From the NCBI GenBank assembly GCA_001510575.1, contig LNGK01000001.1:186001-250000 (forward strand): a stretch of 64,000 bases of DNA, given 5' to 3'. This stretch comes from Knoxdaviesia capensis. Taxonomy: Eukaryota; Ascomycota; Sordariomycetes; Microascales; Gondwanamycetaceae. The notes below the pieces were generated by a model that saw only the letters and a program-made list of their open reading frames with translations, had not been told where the DNA came from and made no database searches. Below are positions 22,923-35,500 of the stretch, piece by piece. The position numbers were made by a program, and so were the translations under genes. The first letter of the stretch is position 1, and the number at the start of each line of letters is the position of its first letter.

Positions 22923-24314
22923 CCAGCTCGCGGGCTTTCCGTCCCAAGACGTGACGATCAAGAAAAAGAATGGGCTTTGCGACCTGACAGGGAACTTCTC
23001 ATTTGGTCAAAGCTCAAACTACTGGTGCAGATTGCTTGTTGGCGGCACGCAGTGAAGCGAGGATGACGAGAGAATGATGAGGGATGCATGCACAGTTAGT
23101 GCCTGGAAGTCATACATTTGAAACACGACGAAAGGATGCTCGTCCGCCATGAATAGTTTATAAACATCATTCATCATTGAATTACGAGTAGAGTTACGGT
23201 CTCCTCAGCTTAGCTTATTAAGTTTGTCCCCAGAGTCTTATCAGAATGATTGGTTCTAGATATCTGACTTCGTAGATGCGGTTACATGTGCGTGCTCTTG
23301 ATCCATCGGATGAGACCTGCCATATCATCTTGCTACCAGCCCTCAACTGCAATGCTGCACGGTGAAGACAGAAAGAAACGAGTGCAATATTCAATACCGT
23401 CTAACTCAGGCAACGAGAGTCTCGCTTTGCCAAAAGTCTCCTTACACAAATTAGCGTTCAAGATAAGGAACGCTACCCTCCTTATTCTATAAGTGTATCT
23501 TCAAGGTTCATCCCGCTTCCTGCCTTCTCGACAAGTTATGAGCCACTCACAGTTCTGGTTTGATCTCCCTAACTTCCTCCAACCGGACTAAACCCACCTT
23601 AATCAGTGGAAATCTATCTAATCTCGTTATCGTGAAATGCCGCCCCCCAAAGAACGAAGGCTTATCTATTCCTTCCTTAAGGAGCAAAGTCCTGAGGTTG
23701 GATCGTGCCTTCCTCCCTCGCATGAGCTCTAGAGCTGATAATCTCGGTTTCCCTCAAGGAAGTTGCGCCGTTAGCTGTCCTGGGCTGCTCCTTCCACGTA
23801 CTCTGGAAGTCAGCCCTAGAGCTCGATGCAGTAATATACGCCCACATCTTGTAAATTCGGCTGCGATCTGAAACTTGCATCTTCTCCACCTAGAAGCACC
23901 ATTATCACCATCACAGTCGCGACCCTCATCATCAAAAGAGCATGAAAATTATTTGATATACTATATTTCCAGTGCTTATTAGGCCTCGTGCATGCATGAT
24001 TTTCAGATACCGTTATCCATAGAGACCCGGAAGCACAGACGGAAGAGCGGCATATCACTTTATATCCAGCGCTTCTGCCGCATCGGGGACCCCCGCCGAT
24101 ATCATCTATCTGCCTCATCCTTCTAACCCGGAGAGTGTTTTTGATGCCTGAGAGTGAGAAAACCCCCTCTTTGCGCTTTATTCAGCCCTCACCGGTTCTG
24201 TTTCTAACCTCCGTGGTGCTCTCGGGAATAGGCGGCTTAGATTGCTTTGCTGGCACACTAACAAACCCTGCTGTTTGTGCCGGTGGCGGTGTTTTGTCGA
24301 TCGTGAGATAGACA

Positions 24315-24325
24315 GGGGGGGGGGG
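24315..24325 (+). repeat. Homopolymer run of 11 G
   Basis: Uninterrupted G tract in non-coding sequence. Confidence 0.8.
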
Positions 24326-26377
24326 TCAACTTCGGAATCTTACAGGTCCTGTTAACCAGTTCACCATCACGCAAACCAAGCGTTCATCCACCCGGACTGC
24401 GACGTCGACATTGTTCTGTCCGGACTCGGCCGTGCCGCAATACCTCGAGACGAATTGCTGTCAGCGACGATGAAAGTGCCACCGTGACTCAGACTCAACT
24501 GTTGACATTTCGAGGTCTGGACAAGGACGACCTTGAGCGACGTTGCAAGCTCCATATAAGCTGCCTGCAGCACACGAGAACAGCGTCTGACCTAGAACTG
24601 GGGCTATATCAATGGTGGTGGTATAACAAGCCATAGGCACGGACGGGAACTTGAGCAAGACAAGAAGTCTCTTTCAGATATCAGCTTACAGCTGGCTGGT
24701 TTCTTGGGGTAACTATACTCCCCCTCCTCTCCTTTCGCCTTCCTCGCTCCCATCCCCCCACTCTGGCACTCTTCCCCGCACTCTGGATATAATTTTCCTT
24801 GATCTTTTGAGTGGTATTTCTGCCTGGAAATTCTGGATTGCGCAGTGATCGAGATACTACGAATACGTATCTCATAGCGTGAGCGTCTCTACGGTATCAT
24901 GCATAGTCAAATGGCGATAAAATTCTTGGCACCCTGCACCTGATTCGTTCCGGTTGGCGATAGCTAACCACCCAAACCTGGTCCTGGCCCACGGTCTCAC
25001 AGTTCTGACATCCCTGCACACTTCTGTATTTTCGTTTGATCAAGTCTCGGAGGCAATCTTTTGCACAGGCCAGGGCCCGTGTGGTTGGTGTGAATCGCCA
25101 AAGTGGATGAACAGGTAGGACTGAGAATCACATCTCAGAGAAAGGGCTGTGCATGATCTCTGTTGACCGTTGAGCTAGTGAACTAGAACTGACATTTGCG
25201 TTTGTTAGACCTGTTCATGAAACTTTTCTCTCCGCCCATACACATCACGACTGGTGAGCTCTAAATTGGTGGTGAAACATATTCTGGCTATTCAGCCCGC
25301 AACCAAGATAACCGATCCCACCGTGCCGCCCACAAAGACTCACTGACATGGTCCGTCCAGTCCTGTAAAGGTGAGGGGACCCCAAAAGTGAATGGAACAC
25401 TGCACATGCATGATCATATGCTGGACTGACACCACCCACTTCCAGCCGAGTCACACGACGAGACGATGCTAAGAAAATTCAAGCAATCGGGAAATTAAAA
25501 AAAAAGGAAAGGTTGGCTAACAACGACCACGGGCAAGAAAAAAAAGGCACCATCATTACCACACACAACATCACCTTACATCGCTGATACGACATCATCC
25601 ACGGGACGGGCATGGGGCGTTTAATATAGGCAGGCCACCAACTGAACGACGAAGCTGACTGGACGGGCACGTTTTGTTCACCATCACGCAAGAAGAGCAC
25701 ATACGAGTGTCGACCGCCTCCACCACTATCACATCCAGAACACACATGCACCTGTATGCATCTGATCCGGGGCGAAGCTCATACAGGACCCATCCAGATC
25801 GCTGAGCATCCGGCCTCCTCCGTGCCGTCGGATCGCTCTTCCAAAGCTACGAGCGGCCGTCTCTAAGCTCTAAGTCTTTAGTTTGACCATATACTGACTT
25901 GTGCGTGTGTCCTTTCAGGCCTTTTCAATCTCCCTTGATCAGAACAGAACCCCAGCATCCACAAATTTCCCTCCCAGCCGCCACAATCCCTGCCCTATCC
26001 GCGATAACGATTGGGTTAACTGAAGAGTCAGAGTCAATCCCGCCCGTTGATATGGACTGACAGGGACTGGGTACAGCGTCCCACACATCTCTTCGACGGT
26101 TCCCCGCCCCCCGCCTTTCCGTCCTTTTTCTCTTTCTCTCTTTTCCCACTCGAGCGCACACGCCGCCCGAAGCGCCACCGCCGTTAGTGATACTAAGAAC
26201 TTTTTTTTCTTTTCTTCCTTCATTGTTGCATGCAGGCAGAGTCTGCTTCTTGTTGCAAGTACTGACCACCTCCATGTGTGCCACTATACATACAGATCCA
26301 ACGAAAACGCTGGCTACATATCGTAAGATCGGGAGAGGGGACACTCAAAACAGGCAATCGCAGGGATCGCACCAGCC

Positions 26378-29050
26378 ATGAGCTCCAACCCTCCAAGGCC
26401 GGGCTCTCCTCCCGAGATGACCACAGATGCTACTCTTTCCTCCAACGACGGATCTCTTCAGGCTGCGCTGAAAGACGCAATTAAGGACAGCGTGCTTGAC
26501 CCTGCACCTGCAATAACAACCATGAGCAGTGGCTTGGTTCCATTCTCCCCCGAGACAATATCTAGCACCACTACCGGCCTAGTATCGACTGATACCGCTT
26601 CCGGTATCAACTCAGGTGAGACTGCTTTTTTATTCCTCTCTGTTCCGGTTTTTTCTTTTGTTTCTTTTGTTATTTCTATTTTTATTTTTATCCCATATTC
26701 TCCTTGGCCAATCCACATCGCGCTTGCACATGACAGACTTTCGCTTCTGCCTTTTTTCCTCTTCTTCTCTCCTGCATTGAATTTGGCTATTCCTTGGCTG
26801 GTCTTGTTTTCCCTCCTTGATAATTCTAGTATCTTCACCCTATTCTACTTGGGGTAATTGGGGTGCTGGAACTAGGTCCTGCCACTGGAATGCTGAGGGG
26901 GAGAGACATTCACCCGGAAGCGAGCATGTGAGAGGGTATGAAGAAGCCCTTCTTACACCTTCAAAAACCTTCTTCCTGCATCTGAAGCTTCTGGATTTAT
27001 TCTCCCTGTTTTGTTTTCTTCACGCTTTACCTTCTCCCTGGCTTCTCTTTCCTGCTCTATGCTCATCTGCAACGTCTCACGTTGGATTGTGTGAAGGCTG
27101 AACTGCTTCTTGTGGGGATCTGGAATCTGCTTGCATATCCTTCCTGCCTTGCACTGTCTCATGTCTGACTGAGAGCTGTGGTTGATTTATTGCTTCATTC
27201 TGGCCATACCACCTCCTTTCCGGCGCCTGATGTCACGAGGGTTGTTTTTCCATATGTTTTGTTGTTTTTGTTAACTGCTGCTTCCGAACTTTCTTTCTCC
27301 ATTATATTAATTTCTGTCTCTCACCACCGCGAATGGTATCAAATCAGTTTCTGTTTTGTCGCCAAGTCCCCTTGCTCACGCGTCGACAGCGAGAACATCT
27401 GTTGCAACAGCGTCTTTTGCCACCCGAGGTGCGGCCAACCCCGATCTTATTTCTGTCGTTGGATCGTCCACCGTCAGCGTGCCAGCAACTTCAGCGAACT
27501 TTCATTTTCAACACCCGGGACCAATTCAAGGCCCTCCCGACGAACCATCGCTATCATCGGCGCAGCTATCAGCAAAATCATCTGTGCAAGCATCATCAGC
27601 ACAAGCTCCTGCGCAAGACGACACCATGATTTTCTCCAGCCTATATAAATCTCCTCGATCGCCTCTGAACAAGCTGCGTCAGGGCAACCAGCCACAAGTC
27701 ATGCAGCCCGGAACGCCCGTCTACTACGACGATCTGGTCAGTAAGGACAAGACAGTTCTCAAAGATGCGGTTCGACGCTATGTCTCGGAGCGGGTTCAAG
27801 TCGGTTGGGAGTTCCCCTTCCCCGCGCACCAGCTGGATCCGATGATGAAGGTTCATGAATATGAAGCGGCCAGAAACAAATCCGGCAAGGGCAAGGGAAA
27901 GGCGGTTTCGGTTCCGATCCCAACGCCGGGGCAGTCATCAGAGGATGCGAGTCCTGACCTCAGCCAGGTCACCGCCGCAACAGCGGACAACGTGGACGCC
28001 GGCATTGACGACGACAATCACAGCGAGTCGGAGTATTCGATATTCACCGAAGAAGCAGACAGCAACTGGCGGCCACGGTTAGAATGGGAGTCTGACTTGG
28101 AAAGCATGGAAGGAGATTCGGCTACACCACCCGCGCCAGCATACAAGTTCGAATCCCCCGACACCGTCGGCCAGACAATTGCAACAACCCTTCGATCACG
28201 CAAGGAAGCACGGCGGCAGGCTGTGCTCGAGGAGATGAAGTGGAATGAGGGCCTGGCATGCTTTGAGGCTCGGCGCAATGCCTGGACCGGCGCACGAGTC
28301 GTCCGCATGAAAGTTAAGGAGCCACAAGCGCAGCCGTCTCCTCCTGTCTCGCCTTTATCCCCACGACGGCTTTTCTTTCGGTCATCATACCCTCCCGCGA
28401 CACCTCCAGCCGGAAGCACTGGTGGAGGACTGTCATCTTCCCCACCTACGTCGGCCGATAGTATCGCCAACACCAGCAATGCTGATGGCCGAACCGTCAG
28501 CACGAGCGGCGGACGCTCTAGCCCGGCGTCGGATGAGTCTGCAGTGACATACTGGATTGACACGGTCCTTCCAGTTGCACCACCATTCCTCCCGCCGCAA
28601 AACCCGATGCGGGCGTCGATAACGCCACATGTCTACGGCTCACTCTACGACAAGATCATTATCCGCGCGATGACGCCAAGTTGCCCGATAAATCTTGCGG
28701 ACATGCTCCGAGCGTGTGTGGTGGGATGGAAGCGCGATGGCGAGTGGCCCCCAAAAGCGATAGACCCCCCGCATATGGCGGGTCGACGCAAGAAGCGCAA
28801 TAGCCAAGGCGCCGCGGGCGAGCAGGGTCACAGCCGGAAACTGAGCTTCCGGTTTCTGACGCGGGACGACGGCGAGGAGGGCGGCGGGGCGGCATCCAGC
28901 ATCAAGCGGGGCATACAACGGGCGCTAGGCATTGGCCACCCGGCGGCGACGGCCCATGTGGTTGGACTGACCACCCCGACGCCGACGGTGACCACTAATG
29001 GTGGAACTACTGCGGCGTTGACGGTGGCAGTGCCGCATGACGGTCCTTAG
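26378..29050 (+). CDS. Gag1-like/DUF4050 domain protein
   Basis: Two exons, 26378-26615 and 27348-29050, give 646 aa with the splice G|GTGAGA..ATCAG|TTTCTG. The intron is 732 nt, long for this kind of genome, so a small extra exon cannot be excluded. The N-terminal 150 residues are Ser/Thr/Pro/Ala-rich and disordered. From about residue 310 the protein carries blocks typical of the fungal DUF4050 (Gag1-like clamp) family: RRQAVLEEMKWNEGLACFEARRNAW, later YGSLYDKIIIRAM and PINLADMLRACVVGWKRDGEWPPK (about 505-545), then a basic tail. In fission yeast Gag1 is linked to TORC1 signalling; the role in moulds is not established. The start, in the context CCAGCCATGA, is the first ATG of the frame. 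The coding call for exon 2 is firm; the exon 1 junction is moderate. Confidence 0.8.
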
Positions 29051-29571
29051 AAAAGACTGGGACGTTTGGGCCGGAGGATTTGCGGGAGGGCTGCTGTGCG
29101 AGGAGGTTCTACGGGGTTGTGATCTTGTCCTTGGCGTGGGCTTCCTGTTTCTTTTTGCGTTTCTTTGTCTCTCCGCTCTGTTTGTGAGCACGCTGGCTTC
29201 AGATTAGCGTACCTTTTTTCATCCCGCGCTTTTGTTTGTGTGTTTCTCAGGTGTTCCTTGTCTTAGGGGAGTCTACTGAATGGAATTCACGGTCTCTTAC
29301 GGATGCACTCAAGCGCTTCCGGATAGTTTCATGAATGTGATTGCAGTGCATGTGCAGTAGATAGTGTCATGAAGAAGAAACAAATTGTAGTAACTAACAT
29401 ATGAACATGAAGAGAAACGAACTATCAAGGAAAACTGAATATCAAGACGAGGAAAGCACAGAAGAGAGAAAGAGACAAGGAGGCTAGCTAGGAAATTACA
29501 CGAAAAATGGAAAAGCAGACGACAATCGATACAACAAAGACACTGATTACATAGAGATGGAGTAGCCCGGC
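29051..29571. other. Convergent 3' spacer at the cluster border
   Basis: This 521-base stretch separates the DUF4050 gene from the NRPS stop codon. It is the apparent left edge of the siderophore cluster. No gene is seen. Confidence 0.5.
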
Positions 29572-32500
29572 TTAGATTTGTTCCGGAGCCGCGTCAGTGC
29601 CGACAAGTCCGGCCTTGGCAATCGGGGAGACGGAGGCGTCCGGGTCCGGAGTATTTAGGGATTCTAAAGCAGTCTTGGACAGTTCGAGAGGAGCGGACTC
29701 GGGTTCAGGAGAGTCCGCGATGGGGGCAGAAGTGAGAGTGGGAGCATCTTTGGGGGTAGAGACTGCAGGTTCAGAGGCAGAGAGGGGGAGGAGGTTTATG
29801 AACTGGGAGGGAGTGGCCTCGTCAGCAGCGGGACGGTCTTGGGTCTCGGTGACAGTGGGAACTATAGCGGTGATGTTGGTCAGGCCGAGGCCGGTAGCAG
29901 CGGGAATATCCTCGGCTACTTCAGCCACTAGGGCCGCTTGCGCAACAGGAGGGATTTCGGTAGCCGTCTCCGGGGATGCGGCCTCTTTCGCGGCGGTCGG
30001 AGCGGGAGCGGGGGACTCTTCCCTGACGACAGCCACATTCTCGGGCTCTGTGGCATCGGTGTCCGGGGCCTCAGGCACGACGACTTCTTCAGCATTGGTC
30101 ACAGTAGTCAGAGAGCTTTTGACAGCCGGCTCGGGAACGGCCGGGGCCGGGGCCGGGGCCGGGACCACCGGCTTGGTCAACACCACACTATCGGCTGGCG
30201 ACGTGGCGGCGGTGTCAGGATCAAGATCGTGGGGGTTGATGGGTGACCAGGTGACTGAGTCGGTCATTGGCGAGCCGGCTGAGCCGTCGTCATCACCGGC
30301 AGTCGACGATGCGGAAGTGGCATCCGATGGCGAGTGTGACAAGCTCGGGGCGGACGAAGCCGCGTCAACGGCCGCCAGAGCGGCAGCCACAAAGTCGTCG
30401 TCAACCGCGGCCAGGGCAGTGTCTGGGAACAGCGGAGCATCAGGGCGGAGCAGCAAGTGCTCAAACACACCGGCCAAGTCGTCCAACAGGTCCTCAGCAA
30501 CAGCGCGCCAGCTCTCAAAGGTGACGATCTCGATGGTCATGCGGTTATCAGCGTGGGCGAAGGCCTGGATCTTCCACTCGCGCAGCGGCTCCTCCTGCAC
30601 GTACAGCGTGGCGGTGCGGCAGGCGGTGTCCTGGAACGCCATGGTCTCGACGTGCGCGACATCCTGGTGCACGACGGTGTCGAACCAGTCGGCCGTCCAG
30701 CCGGCGCCGGCGGCCAGCTCCGGCAGGCCGACGGCTTCGTGGGCGGCGCTGGCGATGTGCTGGCGCTGGATGGCGGCGAGCAGCTGCGCCGGCGTGCGGC
30801 ACTGCGAGCGCGAGAACTGCACGCGGATCGGCACGTACTGCCAGCACGGGCCCATGACGGCGTCGGCGGTGCCGGCCGGCAGCGCGGGGGCGACGTTGCG
30901 GCCGCTGACCACCTCGCCGAACACCACGTCGGACACGCCGAGCCGCCGCGCGAGGCACACGGCCCAAGCTGCGGTCGGCAGCGTGGCCACGGTGACATCG
31001 GGCGACCGCGCGGCGATGCTGAAGGTGCGCTGGACGGCAGCGTGCGCGCGGTTGGTGAGGGGGATGTCGGGCCGCAGGACCGACGGCGGCGGAGCACCGG
31101 CGAGCAGGCGCGCCCAGTACGGCAGACTGGCCGGCACGGCGTGCCGGACCACATGGTACACGTAGGCCGAGAACGGCAGCGTGTCGTACTGGGCCACCGC
31201 GGCGGCGTCTCCGGCGCGGTACAGGGCTTCCAGCTGGCGCAGGCACAGCGGCAGGCAGATCTCGTCGTACTGGGCGTGCGAGATGCGGAACACCAGACAG
31301 CTGCGGCCGCCGGGGGTGGTGATCAGGAAGAACTTGGCGAACGGCGCCCCGAGCGGCATCAGCGTGAGCACGTCGAGCTGGCACAGCTGGCGCGCGAACG
31401 CCTCGACGTCCGGCGCGTCGGTGGCGTACTCGACCACCGGCACGCTCAGGTCGCGGATCACCGCGGCGTAGCATCCCGGCGCGGGTGCGGCGACGTCAAC
31501 GAACACGGTGCGCAGGATCTCGGTGCGGCGCACCAGCTCGGCGCACGCATCTAGCAGGCGCCGGCGGTTGATTGGCGCATCGAAGATCAGCATCTCGTAG
31601 CGCGCGGAGAAGCGTGGCTGCGACACGGTGCCGCGCACGGCAATCTCCTGTAAGGGGCGCGTGGGCAGGATGTCGTCGACCAGCCAGTCGGGATTGGCGA
31701 GTGACGCCTGGACGGCGTTCCGGATATCGCTGCGGACGGGCTCCGCGAGCAGCGAGAACGGCGCCGGCGGCGCCACTGCAGAGACTTCCGCCTCAGAGCC
31801 GGACGCCCGGGTCTTGTCACCGGCATCAGCCGGACCGTTGTCAGCCATCACGGCGGCCATATCGAACAGGGTGCGCGTGGAGAAGATATTGACAACAGTC
31901 AGCGTGGCGCCGGCCAGGCGGGCTTCGGACACGAGCTTCATGGCGGCGATCGAGTCGCCGCCCAGCCGGAAGAAGCTGTCGTCCAGCGAGATGGCGTCTT
32001 CGGGGAGGCGGAGCACGCGGCTCCAGAGGGTGCGGAGCTTCTTCTGCTTGTCGGTTGTCACCGAGAGACGAGCGGGCGAGGCGACGGGGGCAGAGTCGGG
32101 AGGCGGCGATGAAGCGGAGGGCGCGGGGGCTTGCTTGACGCCCTTCAGCGAGAACGAAGAGGAGGATGCTTCGTACGACGCAATGCGGCCGGAGCGGAGA
32201 AGCTTCAGGGGTGTCTCCGAGGTTGGGAGGAGGCTGGAGATGCATGGTGGAAGGTCCTCCGTCTCTCCCTCCGTGGTGGCCGGGACCACAACGGCGAGCT
32301 CTCCCGAGGCTCCGAGGGGAAGGAGGGTGATCGGAGCGTCGTCTGCGTTGACAACCCACGCCGACACGGCTTCCGGATACTCAGTCCGGAGAGCATCGAG
32401 ATGCACACTGGCGTCAGCCACACTGGCCACATCGACAGCAGACAGACCGGGGAGTGCGCCGAGAGCGGCAGAGCCATCGGCAGCCATGGAGGTTGCAACC

Positions 32501-35500
32501 TCGCCGAGCATACCGAGAGCGCGCTCCACAACCGCCGGAGCCACGGCACGGGAGTCGAAGCTGGCCATGACCAGGAATCCCGACGGCTGCAGCGAACACA
32601 CCAGCATGAGCGCGTACGTGTTGAACTTGAGGGCCTCCTGCGCAGCCTCGGCATCGCCGGCCGGGACCAGCCGCGACGCCGGGTGGTACACGTCGGGCTC
32701 GGCGGCCGCAGCGTCAGCCTCGTCTTCCGCCGGGTGCAGCACGAGTCCGGTGCGCAGCTCGCACGCCTCGCGCGCATCGGCGCTCAGCTGGCGGATGTGC
32801 TGCAGGCCAAAGTGCTCATGCGGCATCTGCTCGACGGCGCGCACCTGCACCCCGCGCAGAAAGTCCGACACTCTCTGGCCGGCGTCGACGCGGATGCGCA
32901 CCGGCACCGTGGTGATCATCGGGCCCTCGATGGCCTCGGCGCCCGGGATCGCGGCGTTGCGGCCGGTGAGCGTCTCGCCGAACACCACATCGGATGCGCC
33001 GATGTACCGCGACGCCACCACGGCCCACGCACCGCGCACAAGCGTCGCCAGCGTGGCGCCCGAGCTGGCGGCCGCGTCGGTGGCGCTGCGGCCCAGGTCG
33101 ACGTAGTGCTCCAGCAGCGAGTCGGCGCGCGCGGTGAAGGCCGCGGTCGGCGGCGGGGGGAACTGGCGGGGCGCGGCGCCGGCGAGCCGTGCCGTCCAGA
33201 AGTCGGCGCCCGCGGCCGTGTCCGACGTGCACACGTGGCGGATGAACGCGCTGAACGGCGGCGGCTGCGGGGCGGCGACGATGTGCGGCTCCGGGGCGGC
33301 GGCCGCGGCGTGGGTGCCGCGGCGGTCGTAGTGCAGGTTGATGCGCTCGACCACGAGCGGCATCGACCAGCCGTCGTACAGCGCATGGTGGATCGAGAGC
33401 ACGAACGACACGGCGTCGGCGTCCGGCGCGGCGCGGATGAACGCGCACCGCACCAGCGGGCTGCCGAGTTCCATCGGCTCGGCGCGGTCCTGCACCAGGT
33501 ACTCGTCGAGACTGGCGTGGTCGCGCCAGGTGAGCGGTCCGCGCACAACCACCTGCACCAGGCCGCGGCCGGACGCCTGCACGATGCGGGTGCGCAGGAT
33601 CACGCTCTCGGCCGCCGCGGCTTCGAGCGCGGCTTGGAGACGCTGGGCTTCGGCGGCGCCGCCGCGCAGCTCGACCACGCGCTGGGCGACGTAGGCTTCG
33701 CTGACTTTCGCCGAGAGCGCCATGAGGGCTTCTTGGAGCGGGGAGCACGGGTAGATGTCCTCGATGGCGTCGGCGGGGACACCGCACAGGATGGAAGCTT
33801 CGGTCATGGCTGCTTCCCGGGTCCAGTTGTCGGCAACAACCAGCGAGAACGGCTCGGGCGGCGTGGCCATGTGTTCTTCGGAGACATCCGCCGACCCGGC
33901 GGCGGTTCCGGAGTCGGCTGCGGCGGGCTCGACCAGTTCGGTGTGCTTGGCCATATCCCGGAGTTCGGGGTGGCCGAACACGGTGCCGACGTTCATGCGG
34001 AGGCCGGCGCTGCGGGCAGCTCCCACTAGTTTCATGGCGCGGAGTGAATCGCCGCCGAGACTGACGAAGTTGTCGCGACGGCCGATTTTCAGGGGGGCCG
34101 TGTCTTTTGCACCCGGGCGGGACAGCACCGCCGCCCACAGATCCCGGAGCGCACGCTCAACCGGCGTGCGGGGCTCGTCGTTATCGCCACAGTCATCCTC
34201 GTCCGGATCTTCCTCTCCGGCCGGGTTGGGCCCGGCAGTGGACTCCGGCTCCACTGGGCGCATACGCGCAAGCTGGCCACGGGACAGCGATGAGCCGAGA
34301 GCGCGCAGGGTTTTATGGTCGATCTTGCCGGACACGAGGGTCGGCATCACCGACAGCGGGATGAAGGCGGCCGGGACCATGTACCGCGGCACATCGACGC
34401 CCATGACGCGGTCCACAGCCGTCAGCGCCGTGTTGAGATGGGCGGAGCACTGCGCGAGGCCGGTGACCAGGTCGGCCGGCGACGACACGGCCGCGAGCGC
34501 CGTGTGCGAGCTGCCGCCCTCGGAGAGGAACGCCACGAGCATCGGCTCGCCGGCGCCCGAGTCGGGCTTGATGACCTCGGCGGCAACCTTGACGTCGGAC
34601 GGCACGTCCAGCGCCTTGCGCAGGTGGTGCTCGACCTCGGCGAGCTCGACGCGCTGGCCGCGCAGCTTGACCTGCTGGTCCTTGCGGCCGACGAACATGA
34701 TGGTGCCGTTGTTGCGCGGGTCGTAGCGCACCAGGTCGCCGGTCGTGTACAGCTGGCCGGTGCGGCCGGGCCGGCCGCCGGGCGGACACCGCAGCCACGC
34801 CGGCGCGTCGATGAAGACCTGCGCGGTGCGGTCCGGCTCGTCCAGGTACCCGAGGCCGACGATCGGGCCCTCGACCACCAGCTCGCCGACGTCGCCGACG
34901 CGCATGAGGAGCGATGGGTCGTTCGGGTCGACGATCCACATGCAGCCGCCGACGCCGACGCCGAGGTTGGTCGACGTCGCCGAGACGTGGCTGTTGATCA
35001 TGCAGCCGACGGTGCACTCGGACGGGCCGTACGCGATGATCACCGACGTCACGGCGCTCCACGCGGCGGCGTCGCCCGGCGCCACCGCCTCGCCGCCGAG
35101 GCCCAGCACGGAGAGGCCGGCGATGACGCTGGCGTCGAGCACGCGCGCCACGCTCGGCGTCATCGACGCCATGTTGCAGCCGGTGCGCCGGATGGCGCCG
35201 CCGAGGTCGTCCATGCGGTCGGCGTCGGACGCAATGCACAGCGTGCCGCCCTGCGCGAGCGTGCACAGCATCAGGTCGATGCTGACGTCGAAGGCGTACG
35301 ACGCGAAGTCGAACACGCGCGACGTGGCCACGTAGCCGACGGCCTCCGCGCGGGGCAGCGCGCCGCTCGTGAAGTTGGTGTGCGAGCACACCACGCCCTT
35401 CGGCTTGCCGGTGCTGCCCGACGTGAAGATGATGTACATCGGCGTGTCCGGGTCGACCGGCGGCAGCGGCTCGGGCGTCTCGGGCGCCGGAGTCTCGGTG

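Larger units (their letters stand above)
22296..26377. other. Gene-poor region of 4.1 kb
   Basis: No frame with credible coding character. Notable items are a telomere-like motif at 22907, an 11-base G run at 24315-24325 and pyrimidine-rich stretches near 24720-24780 and 26100-26220, the last probably part of the leader of the gene at 26378. Confidence 0.5.

Noticed and set aside
8241..23250. Near matches to the iron-GATA consensus in the left half (about 8241, 18332 and 23240)
   Set aside because: Each has one mismatch within the nine-base consensus; such matches are expected by chance, so they were not counted.
28140..28165. GTTCGAATCCC resembling a tRNA T arm
   Set aside because: It lies in the coding frame of the Gag1-like gene and has no cloverleaf around it.
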